A stretch of 64,000 bases of DNA from Hetaerina americana (GCA_022747635.1 JAKTNV010000118.1:806501-870500); one strand, 5' to 3'; positions 10,395 through 22,969 are shown, counted from the stretch's first letter. Numbers and translations: made by a program. Notes: generated by a model from the sequence alone, not told the origin.

Positions 10395-11490
10395 GTGTAG
10401 TGATTTGTGTAGACGAAAAAAATTAAGATTTGAGCAGTGAATAAATACTTCGTAATGAAAGGCATGAAAGCAAAGGAAATTTATGGCGACCTTCGGAACG
10501 CTCTGAGGGACTCTGCTCCATCATATTCAACTGTTGCCAAGTGGACTAACGAGTTTAAGATTGGTCGGGACAGCTTAGATGATGATCCGCGCAGTGGTCG
10601 GCCAAAATGTGCCAGTGCCAACCCAGATATTATTGCAAAAGTGCATAAAATGATCATGGATGATCGCCGACTGAATGAATGTCCGATAAATCGCTGAAAT
10701 TGCGGAGATGTCATCCGAATGAGAACATCACATTTTAACAGCGGAATTGAACATGAGAAAATTATTTTATGGATGGGTGAGGCGAAACTTGACACGTAAC
10801 GCGTCAGAATGGAAATATCCGAACAATGTTTGACCCGTTTTAAGAGCGACTAACGAGATTTTCTGCGCCAGTTTGCGACCACAGATGAAATATGGGTCCA
10901 CTACAAGGGCCCCAGAGACAAAACAATAGTAAGAGCATTTTGGGCACGTCGTGTGTCACCTCCAAGGAAAGCAAAAGCAATACGATCGGCCGGAAAGGTG
11001 ATGGCTTCTGGGATGCGAAGCGGATTCTGCCGATAGATTTTCTTCCCACTGATCAAACAATTACTGGACAATACTGCACTAACATCCCGGACCAACTACA
11101 GCAAAATATACACGAAAAAAGGCCAGGTTTGACATGGAACAAAGTCATCTTTCCTCGTGACACTGCACGGCCTCACAGATGTCGTTGCAATGTGAACTGC
11201 CACTGCCACCTAAGTCACTTGAAGTGCCTCCGTCAGATTGCCATCTCTTCCCCCCCAGCTCACATTTCCCTCGGGGGACAGAGATTTTCTTCAAACAAAG
11301 AACTAGCCGCCGAAGTAGACAGGTATTTTGAAGACCTGAAGGAATCCAATTTTCGAGATGGGACCAAGACATCGGGAACATCGCTGGACTAAGTGAATTA
11401 GTGTACAGGGAGACTACATTGAAAAATGAATAAGTTTTACCGAAGTTGGTCGTTTATTTCTATTCCATTCCGAGAACGTTTCAAATAACC
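10395..11490 (+). pseudogene. Mariner transposase pseudogene
   Basis: The best stretch (10437-10697) covers the DNA-binding half: KAKEIYGDLRNAL, then LDDDPRSGRPK and VHKMIMDDRR. In shifted frames follow ATTDEIWVH (first catalytic Asp region, about 10870-10900), GKVMAS/FWDAKRILPIDFL, RPGL...VIFPRDTARPH (second Asp region, about 11140-11175) and RYFEDLKESNFRDG. A C-terminal GDYIEK stop lies near 11427. The 3' end (about 11465-11490) has a TIR-like CAAATAACCCTCG. No matching 5' TIR is visible, so the copy seems 5'-truncated. Confidence 0.85.
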
Positions 11491-12354
11491 CTCGCGGAAA
11501 ATCATTCTTTATCCGGAAACAGTGTAGGCTATACATGTATTCGCATGGGAGTGTTTAATGTAATTTCGAAGGAGGTGCGCATCTCTCGTGACGATGTTCA
11601 GCCGATCTCCGAGGGCTCATATCACTACGCACGCTCGGGGAGAATGACCGAAGACTCCAACTATGAGAAGAACTATTTCCCGCGATCTCCGAGGATCTCA
11701 ATATCTCAAATTCCATCGGGACGTCGTCGCCCATGTTGTTTCCCAGCGGCTCTCACATCTCGTGCATCACGGAATCCGTGCATCATCGGCGATGAATGGC
11801 TCCGCCGAGGATCGCGCTCGGCCTTGGCGACGCTCCTTTCGCGTGAGTCGCCGTCCAAGTGGTGGCCTTGACCTTCGCCTTTTCAATTTCGCCCGTCAGC
11901 GGCGGCCTTGGCGGAGGGGGTGGTGCACCCTTCGTGCACCTCTCCGGCCGGCGCACGCACAAACAAATTCGCGGATTCAGAAACTGGATGTGAGCGGGGG
12001 GCCGTCAAGGAGCGGGTGACACTCGGATGCGCACGGAATTTGGTATTCCGACGCAGGCCGGGGGTGTTTAAATCCACTCCCGACTCCCGGGAGAGGGGAC
12101 CGGGGAGGGGGATATTCCTGCGCATGCGCGGTGCCTACGGGAGCGGGTGAAAGTGAAAGGGCCCTTCCCCCCCGCCCTCCTCGTCCTTTCCTCGCCCGCC
12201 CACTTCATCCCTTCCTCGCCCGCCCCAACCGCACGTGCGAATGCGTATGCGCCCTCGGACGCTACATCCAGGGATGGATGGCATTCGTCCCGGTTCCGCA
12301 AGGATATTTTCCATCATGTCATCGACTTCCCAGCCGGCCTTCGTGCCACCGAAT
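11491..12354. other. GC-rich non-coding stretch
   Basis: About 11700-12300 is strongly GC- and CpG-rich with several overlapping ORFs on both strands. None shows a domain or splice architecture I can support. It could be a CpG-rich regulatory patch. Confidence 0.35.
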
Positions 12355-12545
12355 TATAAAAAGGTTTTCGACGGATTATCGTACAGTAAATTATTCTCGA
12401 AGCTATAAGCGTATGGCACGGATGAAAATCTCCTGGGCTGGATTAAAGACTTAATGAATAGACAAAGAGTAGTCGTAGATGGCGTGGGTTCTAATGTAGT
12501 AGAAGTCACCTCGGGTGTTCCCCTGGGAAGTTTATTAAAGTGTGT
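12355..12545 (+). pseudogene. LINE-A fragment, RT palm
   Basis: Across one frameshift the + strand gives KKVFDGLSYSKLFSKL, then ENLLGWIKDLMNRQRVVVDG and VTSGVPLGSLL. This is the usual KAFD...LLGWIK...GVPQGS order of a non-LTR RT palm. It ends abruptly. Confidence 0.78.
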
Positions 12546-13594
12546 CAATTATGTATATTTGTTACCTCCTACTCAAAAACCGAATTGGAACGGAGATAGA
12601 AGTGCCCGTAGCCTGTCGTTAATATAGTAGCTTGTTATTTTTCCATACCGGAAGGAATTGGTGTAATGTTTCGTCCATTTGGTTAATATTAGTAAATTAT
12701 TTGCTACTATATAGGTTATTTTAACCGCAGTCACAATGAATGAGTACCTCTCTCAAAAATTGATGCTGCCAGGAAGAGATATCTTCAGCATTAGTTCAAG
12801 GGAAATACTTAAGACTGTTTACGTGATTCGTATTAGTAAACCTTGGTGTTATTTTTTATGATATATGCAGATGAATTTTTATGCCACGATTTCACCATCA
12901 GTTATCTGTTTCGAGCGCGTAAACGTTGCCAATGTCGATATCTTTAAAACTCGTGCATTGGTTGGTTAGTCCATCATGTTTTGGCGAATACAAATTTGAG
13001 CAACTGTCGTTCGTGGGAACATTCTGACCGACGTAGTATTCGCGTTCGCTTTCATTTTAAGATATTTATTTCCCCTCGTGTATTAGATTATGAAGGATTC
13101 TTTTATACATTTATTTGCCCTCGAAAATTTCTTCATTAAGTTGCTACCTGATTTAGCTGCTTCGTTGGATATTATTTATTTTAAGAATTATCATTTGCCT
13201 TGCCCTGCCATCCAGCCATTGTGTGTACAGTTATTTCATCTATGTTTTCTATGCATGAAATGTGAATGCATTCAAAAACGTCTTCTTTTCGTGAGCATTC
13301 CTTGCCGCACGTTCGTGTTTAATTCGATACTTTTGATCAGTTTTTGTTTTGTTTTCGTGGATGTGAGTGAGTAGCTGCAGGATGTTTGAAGATTTTGAAC
13401 TAAAAGTGCCAATATCTTTTCCCAATTGTTCTTGCTGTGGTAGTACTTGCTTTAGTTTACGTGATCTCTGCTCATGTCTGCATACTTACAAACCATTGAC
13501 TGCATTTTTTCACAACTCTGAACATACTAATTCTTTCTGCGTGCGTCGTGTTTCTTGGCTGTGATCTGGCGAATAAGGAGGATGATCAAGGATC
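12546..13594. other. AT-rich non-coding stretch
   Basis: AT-rich, with only short ORFs (13090-13374, 13367-13564) that show no domain. No repeat recognised. Confidence 0.4.
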
Positions 13595-14030
13595 AAGGTG
13601 ATTGAATTTTTTGCCTGAAACTGCCAAACAATCAATGCTGAATGTGTGCAGGTGCATTGTCATGGTGAAGGATCCATCCATCCATCATGCTCGGTTGAAA
13701 TAGTGTGCACTACTGTTGATTCTCCTAAATTCAGTTCATCAGCTATCATTCGAACAGTTTTTCTACGATTGGTGAGGACAAGGGACCGCACGCGATCAAT
13801 GCTGTCGTCAACACACGGGGTTGAAGGTCGTCCTGGCCTTGCATCATCCGTGACGTCTTGTCGGCCATTTTTAAAATGCTTAATCCACTTGAAAACGGAT
13901 GTTTTTCCTTCAGAGCAATATCACCCTAAACAGCTGTCAATATTGGAGTAATTTCTTGATAACTTTTAACTCACTTTACCAAAAAACTTGATGTTGATTC
14001 GTAGCTCCGTGATTTCGTCAATTTCCATTT
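13595..14030 (-). pseudogene. Mariner transposase remnant with large internal deletion
   Basis: On the minus strand the DNA-binding half is readable (FKWIKHFKNGRQDVTDDARP, then MIADELNLGESTVV). It is followed almost directly by the second catalytic block (WILHHDNAPAH, about 13640-13675). The region holding the first catalytic Asp is deleted, and stops and frameshifts occur near both ends. TIRs were not found. Confidence 0.8.
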
Positions 14031-14579
14031 TCGGCAACCAGTACAAACAAGGAACAAAGAAACAAACAAAACTGGAATACCATTACGCACAGCTCGACGA
14101 TCCGCCAAGCACAGACGGCTGCTCATTGGGTCTCACTGCCACTGGCGCCGCTAGTAGTGGGCTAAGGGACAATACAGCCCATGTCATGACTGCCATATTG
14201 CTCCAGTTCGCGCATTTATTGCACAAGCCACGTACACATATACGTGAAATGATTGATTTGTTTGACTTAGCATTGAATTTATTACCTTAATTCAAATAAT
14301 ATATCTGATGAATCGGGAAATTTGAAAATTCTAATTTGTGTAACCTTTAAAAGGAATATGCGGAATGATCAGCGTGGTTTGGCTTGTGGGAGACTGAACG
14401 AATGGCATCAATGCCCGGTCATCAAAGCCTGGTAATGCTGCTGCCGCTCCACAGTTAAACCTGGGTCGCTTTTACTAAGTATTACCATTAGAAAGAATTA
14501 TTTCAACGTTTTCCTTCATTATGGAACGATTCCCCAAAGCGACGCCTCCAAGAATGCTTCTTCCGCATCGGCCCGTAGT
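14031..14579. other. Non-coding, no recognised feature
   Basis: No gene or repeat recognised. Confidence 0.35.
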
Positions 14580-15140
14580 GATTTAGTATTTATTTATTTA
14601 TATAGTAAAAAAAAATTGTGCACATACAGCAGGATTGCCAATTTACAGTGACACATATAACAGGAACATATAAGGACACAAACATACAAACATCAACAAG
14701 ACTATACTATTGAGGGAGGTGTGAGAGATGTGTCAGAGAAAGGTTTATAAATGTGTTGGCTGGGAGTGAGAGGGGGTCGATACTTTCGGGAAGGGAATTC
14801 AGTAAAGCGGGGAGACGGAAGAAAAGGGACCGTTTGGTGAGGGACAATCTGGGAACGGGTTGGTGGAATAAAGAGCGATCGCGGGTAACTCGGGGGGGAA
14901 CTCTGAAATTGATAAGGGAAATTAGTTCAGGACAGTCGTTAATGGAGTTAAGGGTGTTATGCATGAGTTTTAAATCGGATTTTAGACGTAGAGTGGAGAG
15001 ATTACAAATCGAGAGCGAGGAAAGGAGTGATTCAGTGGGCGAGTCCCGAAGATGGGGGACTCTGTACTTGACAATTTTACTGAAAAAATTAGTTATCGTG
15101 TTAAGGGTATTAAGGTTAGATAGGGCAGACATTGACCATA
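14580..15140 (-). pseudogene. Non-LTR retrotransposon C-terminal end
   Basis: A 141-codon open stretch (14707-15132, minus) reads as the region after the RT thumb: LRLKSDLKLMHNTLN, then FRVPPRVTRDRSLF and FFRLPALLNSLPESID. This layout is typical of jockey/CR1-group elements. The minus-strand 3' end at 14580-14615 has an A/T-rich tail with TAAATAAATA. The style differs from LINE-A, so this is probably another family. Confidence 0.72.
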
Positions 15141-15329
15141 TAGGGGAGCAGTAGGTAATTAGTGATCAGGAAAATGCATTCCTGCAGGAGTATCCCGCAG
15201 GTTTGCTAGCATCTGCAGCCGGTCGACCACTGTGCCAACCCTTCAGCAAAAATGGTTACGCTTATTTTGGAGTTTCTGAGAATCTTTCCGCGAGGGAAAA
15301 ATTGCGACAAGTCGGGGTACTGGAGAGAA

Positions 15330-15515
15330 TGAGAGCGCGCTAGAGGGATTTATGATGGTGGTAGTCCATGGGTTGGTCTGCTGAACGGAGGGCCCGGGTT
15401 CGATTCCTGGCCATTCCCTGGGCTCACGACAAATCAATCATCCTCACTCGATCTGTGTGATATGTCGGGATCCAGACCTTCCTGGGAAAGCAAAGGCAGC
15501 AGCACTAGGCAAGGC
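15330..15515 (+). mobile_element. SINE-1, tRNA-derived, diverged copy
   Basis: A tRNA-like head has a B-box (GGGTTCGATTCC, about 15390) and an A-box-like GTAGTCCATGGGTTGG. The body has the family marker TCCTGGGAAA. It matches the better copies at 43965-44222 and 55233-55520. Confidence 0.68.
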
Positions 15516-16344
15516 AATCATTATTTCCTTTATTTGTGGATTTTACTCGCCATCGCGAAAACCCCACCACCGTCACCTGCCAAACCGACCTTCGGGTTGA
15601 TTACTGTGCCAATGGGTTTTTATAATACTGCAGTGTAATACATGTTCTACATCAAAAGTGGGCCGATGATAATGCTTAGGGTCCAAAAGCCTACTTACTC
15701 CATTAAAGTAGTCCACTGATCGTAATAAATGCCTGTGACTTTTCATTGATGGTCAGATCAAAAATCTCATTCCATGGATGAATGCCCCGTATATATTTTG
15801 TTCAAGTGACCCCTGTATGACTGCATGACCATGATGACATGCATGATTCATTTATTTAGTATTATGGAAGAGCTATCCACTTTCCAGTTGACACCATGTT
15901 GCTTTTAGGATCATCATCAATGGTAACTTCCAGCAATGCGTCAGTGAAAGTGCGACACTAGTGGCTCCTGCTACAGAGGACAAATAATCAATGCATAAAA
16001 TAAACTCCCTGACATGTGCATTTTATCCTATTGCTCAAGATTCAATCGTAAAACAAAATTATAGTAGTTACGAATGCTCTCATCATCTAATTTTAAAATA
16101 ATGAAACATTAATTTAATTTGGAAAACAGAATTCGAATCACAAGATTGTTAAATAAGAGTGGTGAAAGTTTAATGATAGAAGAGTAATTTCTACATGCAA
16201 AGTATTTGAGCCGTTCAATAACTGCTTAGAAATTCCAAGAGAGGGCTTTCGTAGTATCGGAAAAGTTTCGCTTTTAGTAAGCCTCCTCATCTCGCGCTAG
16301 ACTTATGTTATAGTTTCAGCTATATCCATTGCTAGGTTTCCCTT
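15516..16344. other. Non-coding, no recognised feature
   Basis: AT-rich sequence with no recognisable gene or repeat. Confidence 0.35.
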
Positions 16345-17285
16345 TGCATCTGTATCAATACCCTGCGAGCCACCAAAAAGGTATGTGGCAGGGGGTGCAG
16401 CACCAGGAGGAAAGGGTAAGGGATGAGGGGGTTAGGGTTTTTCAAATGGATGAGGAAAGGTGCGGGGAACCTGCAAAAAAATATATAAATATACTAGTAT
16501 AACCATGCGCAGTCGCTACCTTGTAGGTTAATACTTATTATGTCGAGCCGACTGGTGGGAGATTTCGATTTTTTTGGTTTTGACAAATCCAGCCCCCCTC
16601 CGCTGAACTCGATCGAATTCCGAAATCAAATTTATCTCTTGAGGATCCCATATACTGGCAGCATACTCTAGGTGGGGCCTGACTAGGGCAAGAAAACATC
16701 GCTCCTTCACTTTTTCGTCACATTTACCCAGCACTCTTTTTACAAATCCCAATTTTTTATTAGCGCGACCGCATATTTCCCGTATGTGCTTTCCCCAGGA
16801 CAGATCGTGAGTAATTGTTACACCCAAGTATTTAAAGGAATCTACCCTCGCGATTTCTGTTTGTTTCACTTTGTAACTAAATGGGAGGGAATTACTCTTT
16901 CCCAAAAATGCATTACTACGCATTTTTTCAAATTTAATTCCAATTGCCATGTATCGCACCAAGTCTGGATTGCATTTAGGCCGTTAGCTAACGTGACTCT
17001 GCCTTATCTGCGGCATCGAACGCCCCCATATATCACCACATCGTCGGCAAAAAGACGGAGCCTGCTATTAACCGCGGCACTGAGGTCATTTATGTAAATA
17101 AGGAACAAGAGGGGGCCTATGACACTTCTTTGTGATACACCCGACGTGACCTTGACAGTATCGGATGATACACCGTCCAGGACGACTGTTTGAACACGAT
17201 TTTTTAAGAATTGTCTAATCCAGCAATGCAATGGCTGTTCAAAGCAACAAACAGTTGTTAATTTCCAAAAAAAAATAAAAAACAT
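16345..17285 (-). pseudogene. LINE-A, best-preserved reverse transcriptase C-terminal half
   Basis: Two minus-strand open stretches form the RT palm and thumb. 17004-17285 has WIRQFLKNRVQTVVLDGVSS, SVIGPLLFLIYINDL and the catalytic FADD (near 17045). 16528-16962 has FKYLGVTITHDLSWGKHI, CFLALVRPHLEYAASIWDP and FDRVQRR. A frameshift separates them. The 3' UTR signature (CCCTGCGAGCCACC, then TGTGGCAGGGGGTG) marks the element's end near 16350. The 5' part, including the endonuclease, is absent. Confidence 0.87.
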
Positions 17286-17464
17286 GATTCCCTGCGTTGA
17301 TTACGCACTTCTATTCAAAAGGCTTAACACCGAAACAGATGAAAGTTGAGTTGAATGAAGTCCATGGCCAATCTGCCTCCGTGATTGCGACTTAATGTGA
17401 CATTTGGTCAATAAGTTCAAACGGCCGTGCATCCAAAAATGATGAGCATCGTGTAATTTTATTT

Positions 17465-19075
17465 TTATTCAGTCTGCAAGCCACCGCTATGGTGTGTGGC
17501 AGGGGGTGAATACATACCAGGCTAATTTTGACCCGAATATTTTACCCCGACCGCGGTAGGACAAAGATATTATGATCCCCTATCGTTAGTGGGAAAAATG
17601 ACATCTTACGTAAATCTATCTGTTCTACACTTAAATCTCTATAATTTATTGGTATGATCTCTCCTACCGTGGTACGATGGGGGTGATAATACATTTTCAA
17701 CATCACTGCTAAAGAGACCGCCTTCAAAATTATGCAAGAAATCTAATCTGTTATTTAGCCCTCGCTCTATTGAGTGATTCCCGGTCCACCTCCTCTAATA
17801 TTTTGGATACGCCACTAAGCTTATTACAACAACGTATTGTGCGAGTAATCTGGCTCCTCTACGCTGAACGCGATCCAATTCGGCAATCAATCCAACTTCG
17901 CGAGGATCCCATATAAAACTAGCAGCATATTTTAAATGAGGCCTAACCAGGGATAGATTTGTTTTCTTCATTCATTCATTCATTTCTCTTTGACCTTTTC
18001 ATCACATTAACCCTGTACTCTTCTAACAAATACCAGTTTTTTGTTTTATTTAATCCTAGGGTAACGCCTAGGTATTTAATTGAGTCTATACATTCCATTT
18101 CGGTTTTTCCAATGCAGTTGGCGTTAAGGAGGGAATTGCTCCTTTTCCAAAAACCTATCTTTACTTATTTACCTGAAATTCTCTGACGTATGACCAACAT
18201 ACTTTCGGATTCTCTTTCAAATTTTCCGCGTGCCTTTTCCTTTTTAATTTGCTTAACGCTTTCCGGAATTCATTCTTGGCATTCTCCCTAGATAGCTTAT
18301 AATGCGAGGTCCACCCACTCTTACTTAATCGTGTTTCATAAAACTTGCAAATTGATTCTGTAGCACGCACTTTAGGCCATTGTAGTCCCCTTCTTTCAAC
18401 GGGTAGGCTTCTTATTTCGGACCCCACGAAGCGAAAACTTAGCATTTAATGCTCTGTGGTCACTAATTCTTTTTATAGTTTCTATATTGCTATACTTTCT
18501 CGGGAATTTTCGTTGCTGACAAATGAAGAATGTTATCGCCCTAGCCGGTGAAGTGACAAGTTGATGCAAAGAGTTCAACGTGAAAGACTTCAATATCGTT
18601 TCGCAGATATCTTTGTCTTAACCCCCCGTTTTAAAACTATACTCGTATGTGCTCCAGTCAATAGATGGGACATTGAAATCTCCACCGATTATGACGTCGT
18701 GATCGTCGTATTGGGATAAGAAACCTTTGATTTGCTCATTTAATTCTGGTATTCAATTGTCTTTGTTGACTGGCGGTCTGTAAAACGCACACACATAATT
18801 TTTTTTGGATCGAGGACTTCAAATTGAGCACTAAACGCTTTACAAACCATTACCTGGAATTACTTCAGCCCTGCTGTCGTAAGAACCTTTTATTGCAATA
18901 AAGACACCGCCCCCAATTTGTTCTGTCATTTCTCTAAATGGAAAAGGATTTCGGAAAAATGTCACCGTCGGCGATATCAGTGGATAACCAGCTGTCTGTC
19001 CCAATAATAACATCTGCGCCTGTGCTTTGAATGAGGTGATGATATTATGCGACTTTGTTTTTTAAACTTAGGCAA
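17465..19075 (-). pseudogene. LINE-A copy, endonuclease to 3' end, RT palm deleted
   Basis: In minus-strand order: endonuclease remnant (about 18600-18960; CAFYRPPVN and GGDFNVPSIDWS), linker (18161-18445; SHYKLSRENAKNEFRKALSK), then a jump near 18155 straight into the RT thumb, the C-terminal region, and the 3' UTR signature at 17465-17530. The whole RT palm with GVPQGS and FADD is missing at the joint. Confidence 0.82.
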
Positions 19076-19439
19076 TTTACTACAAATACAGATGATGCTT
19101 CCTTGACATTACAGTTTTTTTGAATTTTTAATGAGAATCGTCTTCTTATTAATGTTGAATCCCTTATAAAATATTCCGTCCGATGCCATCTGATTCGCCA
19201 TAATGGGACTACTGCTGGCATTGAACATCACTTCATTTAAACCTACATAAATTGGCAAAGGAGACTTCAAGAGAGCCACTAATTGACCTACACTTTAATC
19301 TGGAAAACCCCTCCAGTGCTCGAGTATCCTATCCGCTGCACACCCGGCGGCCTCGGACGCGTAGTGAACACCAGAACGGTTGAGGGGGTTCCGACACGAT
19401 TGGATCGCCGGTTGAAGGTCGAATATGCCTGCAGAAAGC

Positions 19440-20330
19440 ACGCAACATCTACATCTACATAATACCCCGCAAGCCGCCGCAAGGGCGTGTGGCGGGGGGT
19501 GTTAGGTCACCAACCGTAAAAAGGAAAAATACCACATGCAAAAAAAAAACAACACGGAAAATTACACCCACAGCAGCGCACACACTCATGCAAAAATCCC
19601 TTCATCCACTACTCATGCAAACACATATCCGCTAAACAACTAAAAACTGCACCCCATGATGCAGCACGAAAGCCATCCTACAACACGCAAGCCAGGACAC
19701 AACAAGCAAGAATGTGAAACATCACTACCACATGAAAATGTACCACGAAACACTCTACCCCCAAAGAGTCTGTAAAAAGCAGGGAATGCGACCCAACGTT
19801 GCAGGTAGCAGGAATTTCCCCCCGCGGAGAGGGACGAGGGATTGAAAGGGAAACTTAAAAACAGGTGAACAGAACACGAATGAGGTCATTCGGAAAGAAT
19901 GGGTTATTATAACCTCTGATTGAAGCCTTTCACTCGGCTCCAAACCAGAGGTCCACGATCAATCCGCGGAACTAGGCTGCAGATCGAGAGCGTCACATCA
20001 ACCCCATCGAAGCCGCTTCACTTCCGATTTCAATTCCCTGAAGGAATCCAGAATCTCTTCAGATCCACGGTTGACGGAATCATTGACGCCAACATGAGCC
20101 ACGACCCGCAGCCTGGAACACTTCGTACCCGCTCCAGCCGCCGCTCCAACCGCCTTTGTCACCTGGGGAATGCCGCCACTAGGAATGCACCATGCCGTCA
20201 GGCGCTGGATCACACCCTCATGGTCTGCCCTCTCCCGTAATGGGACCATAACACAGCTAAAGTTACTACTGCCTATCGCTAGGATCCCCCCATTCCCACG
20301 CTGACGGTTCCTTCTGGGTGGTGCTCTCAA
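19440..20330 (-). pseudogene. LINE-A 3' end joined to ORF1-type region
   Basis: The left edge is a complete 3' terminus: (TACATC)n from about 19445, then ATACCCCGCAAGCC and TGTGGCGGGGGGTG. The right part (19998-20330, minus) encodes GGILAIGSSNFSCVMVPL, then LRVVAHVGVNDSVNRGSEE and FRELKSEVKRL. This resembles the SGNH/esterase-like domain in ORF1 of CR1-type elements. ORF2 is missing, so this is an internally deleted copy. Confidence 0.68.
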
Positions 20331-20339
20331 ACGGGCGGA

Positions 20340-21619
20340 GGTAGGGGCTGCGGATACCGCTGGGCCATCCTCGGAAATGATGTAAGAATAAAGTCATCTC
20401 GGAACAAATTTCGTAGCATTCGGTTGAGTTATAGAGAGGATGTGAGCTCATAAATGAGGAGTAAACGGCTGTTAACATTATCTGAATACGGGAAGGGGCA
20501 AAATCCACCCCTCACTGAGTTCCCAGACTGAAAGGGCACTCATCGGGAAATTCGATGGTACGCTGCACGGCTCAAGCAAATCGCTCGATGGTGATTTCCA
20601 GGAAAACAATTTTCACAAACGCTTGCGTGAATCTAATCACTTCGCACCTGAAATTGGCGTGCTCTTCCACCAATTCGTGGAAAACCATTGCTCGAGGTCA
20701 ATGACGCAGCCACACGAAACCATTCGAGTGGATCACGGAACACGCGTGTCATTTCGGGAACGGTGTTTTTTTGGGCGGAGGAGTCGTTTATTTCTGGGCC
20801 ATCGCTCGGAGCGGAAGACGGTGATCGGCAGAGAGACAGACTGACTGACTGACTGAATGCACCCTCGAAACCCACCCCTCGCCTCGCACGCAATGAAGGG
20901 GGTGGGAATCCGAAAGGGCAGAGATCGGAGCCCGGGTGGATGGGGCGAGGACCCCTGGGGGGGGGGGGAAGGTGAGCACCCGCCGCGTTGCGCGGGATAT
21001 AGTGAGCGGCGGCGCTCGAAGGGTGGCGATGGGTGCCGAGACCAGTGCCCGCGATTGTCGATTGTGTCTCCTCTTGACCCTGCCTCCCGTTGCCCCTGAC
21101 TCCTCTCTTTCCATCGACGCGACGCCTCTCCTCGAGTCGTTTCGATCCCATTTCTACGTCTTCCATCCCTTTCTCCTTTCTTCTTCACTTCATCGTGCGC
21201 TCTCTTTCTCGCGTGTCAATCAGGGCGTGGAAAGGCGGCCTTTTTCATGCAGACATTCGAGAAAGTGCTTTCAAAAATACCGATGGAACTTGCCAACATT
21301 TCAGTTTTATAAGCTTTCACTGAGAAAGTATGTAATTAATTGAAGCTATCCAAGGTATAATAATATTCATGCTCTTCCTTTTTCTGCGGCAGCAGGGCAT
21401 TGAACCTACTTAACTTTTGAGAGAAATCTTCCCCTAAGCGACGATATAATTGTCACTTGCGAAGTATGCAGTGAGTTGGGCGGTTGGCCAGAGCCGAGGG
21501 CCCCGGCCTTCCTCCCACTTTCTGCGCTAAACAATATCCCTTGGAAATTCATGATACAATGATACTTTGAAATTAATAATGCATATGTATGTATGTGCGT
21601 ATATATACATATATATATA
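20340..21619. other. Non-coding; CpG-rich patch at about 20640-21240
   Basis: GC-rich sequence with a poly-G run near 20957-20968 and many overlapping ORFs on both strands, none with a recognisable domain. The flanks are ordinary. Confidence 0.35.
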
Positions 21620-21796
21620 TATATCTATAGATATAACACTTTTTGAAAGTCTCACGGACGTGAATACTAATGTATAACACTTAGCACTAGTGGACACAGA
21701 CAAAAACACAGAAAAACAAAAAAAGAGACTCCCTATTTTTCGAATTTTCGGTGGTCGTGACCACCTATATGTGTCCACTAGTGCTAAGTGTTATAC

Positions 21797-21800
<4 letters not shown>
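21620..21800. repeat. Fold-back of a dispersed repeat, perfect 31-bp inverted arms
   Basis: Arms 21668-21698 and 21770-21800 are exact reverse complements (TGTGTCCACTAGTGCTAAGT inside). The spacer, read on the minus strand, carries GGTGG-TCACGA-CCACC-GAAA and matches 63831-63985 on the + strand. The CTGATGA-like part is lost here, replaced by TATA. Confidence 0.82.

Positions 21801-21884
<84 letters not shown>
21799..21884. repeat. (TA)n microsatellite
   Basis: About 43 uninterrupted TA units directly abut the fold-back arm. Confidence 0.97.
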
Positions 21885-21885
<1 letters not shown>

Positions 21886-21969
21886 CTTGGAAAGTAACAA
21901 ATAATATAGGTACATAAAAAGAACACTCACACCTTATTTCTTTATAAGTTCGACGGAAGTTTATTATAT

Positions 21970-22195
21970 AAACGAGGTAGATCGTTGGAATAATGAATGG
22001 AGGGCACGGGTTGGATTCCCGGGCAAGTCACTCTGGGCACCTGCAGCTCCACCCAAGCTTTGTACCAGATACCAGATATTTGTACAAGGTACCAGATTTT
22101 CCTGGGAAACCATAACCGGCGCAGGGAAAGGAACTGACCCCTGTACTCTGATTGAACTCAAAATTTCACACGCCGTCGAATTTTTTCAGTCGTTA
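21970..22195 (+). mobile_element. SINE-1 copy, decayed
   Basis: It keeps the B-box (GGGTTGGATTCCCGGGCAAG), the body TTCCTGGGAAACCATAACC and the end segment TTTCACACGCCGT. A short duplication, ACCAGATACCAGATAT, lies inside the body. Confidence 0.75.
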
Positions 22196-22285
22196 TCTGC
22201 CTGATTCCGTCTTCCCAACTTTTCCTGTGTTTGTCCTTTATGTGAGTTCCTATCCCTTTTCCTTTTATCTGTTTCTATGTAAATG

Positions 22286-22336
22286 AGTATTTGTTCGCCG
22301 TCTGGCGGGATTTAGTGTTTGAATTTGTATTAGGCC
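22286..22336 (+). repeat. Short repeat shared with 24402-24452
   Basis: TCGCCGTCTGGCGGGATTT and the following TGTTTGAAT...GTATTAGGCC recur nearly unchanged at 24402-24452, where they supply the last codons of the gag-like ORF1. Confidence 0.8.
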
Positions 22337-22498
22337 AATGTGGCTCGTCTCTTCTTCTGGCTATGCGTGCCACGAAACGCACTGTTCTTATCCTTTATAA
22401 TGGTGTATGATTGCTATACTACTATCCTTTCCTCTTGTGTGTGTCTTGTCTATTTCTCCTTTAGTGGGTGAAACAGCTCCCTAACGCCATCTCTTCGC

Positions 22499-22960
22499 CA
22501 AAGAATCTGGGCACTTGGTTGCATAGAGCATCGCAGATCTCAGTGTAAATTACGTTTCCGGGATAGCTCAAGTGGTTAAGACCCTCCGCAAGGCAAGTGG
22601 AAAGATCCGGAGTTTAAATCCCGGTCTAGGAAATATTTCTTGATTCCGCCTTCCCCACTTCTCCCTTTATGTGTGTTCCTATCCCTTTATATATATATAT
22701 ATATAAATATATATATACTCATATATACAGAAACATATATAAGGAAAAGGGATAGGAACACGTATAAAGGACGAACACAATAGAGGTGGGGAAGGCGGAA
22801 TCGAACGGATCACAAGAGTAAAAATATCTCCTCAACCGGGACTCGAACACCGGATCTTTCCACTTGCCGGGCGGATGCTCTTAACCACTTGAGCTATCGA
22901 GGATATTAATTTACCCTGAGATCCGTGGGTCTTATATGTCACCAAGCGCCCCGATTCTTA
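22499..22960. repeat. Inverted pair of tRNA-derived SINEs (SINE-3)
   Basis: The + arm (22499-22695) and minus arm (22725-22960) are imperfect inverted copies around a (TA)-rich centre. Each holds a tRNA-like head (ATAGCTCAAGTGGTTAAGA, then GGAAAGATCCGG and a B-box-like segment) and a tail (TTCCGCCTTCCCCAC). As a tRNA the minus copy would have anticodon GGC, but C replaces the invariant T33 and the T-stem is mismatched. I therefore call it a SINE head and not a tRNA gene. Confidence 0.75.
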
Positions 22961-22969
22961 ATATCCTCG

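Noticed and set aside
14707..15132. Possible host gene on the minus strand (141 codons)
   Set aside because: The sequence has the layout of a non-LTR retrotransposon C-terminus and ends at an A/T-rich tail.
20633..21188. Overlapping minus-strand ORFs of 151-177 codons
   Set aside because: Arg/Pro-rich translations of GC-rich DNA in several frames at once; no recognised family.
22555..22640. Possible tRNA gene
   Set aside because: The T-stem is mismatched, T33 is lost, and an inverted copy with shared flanks exists, as expected of a SINE head.
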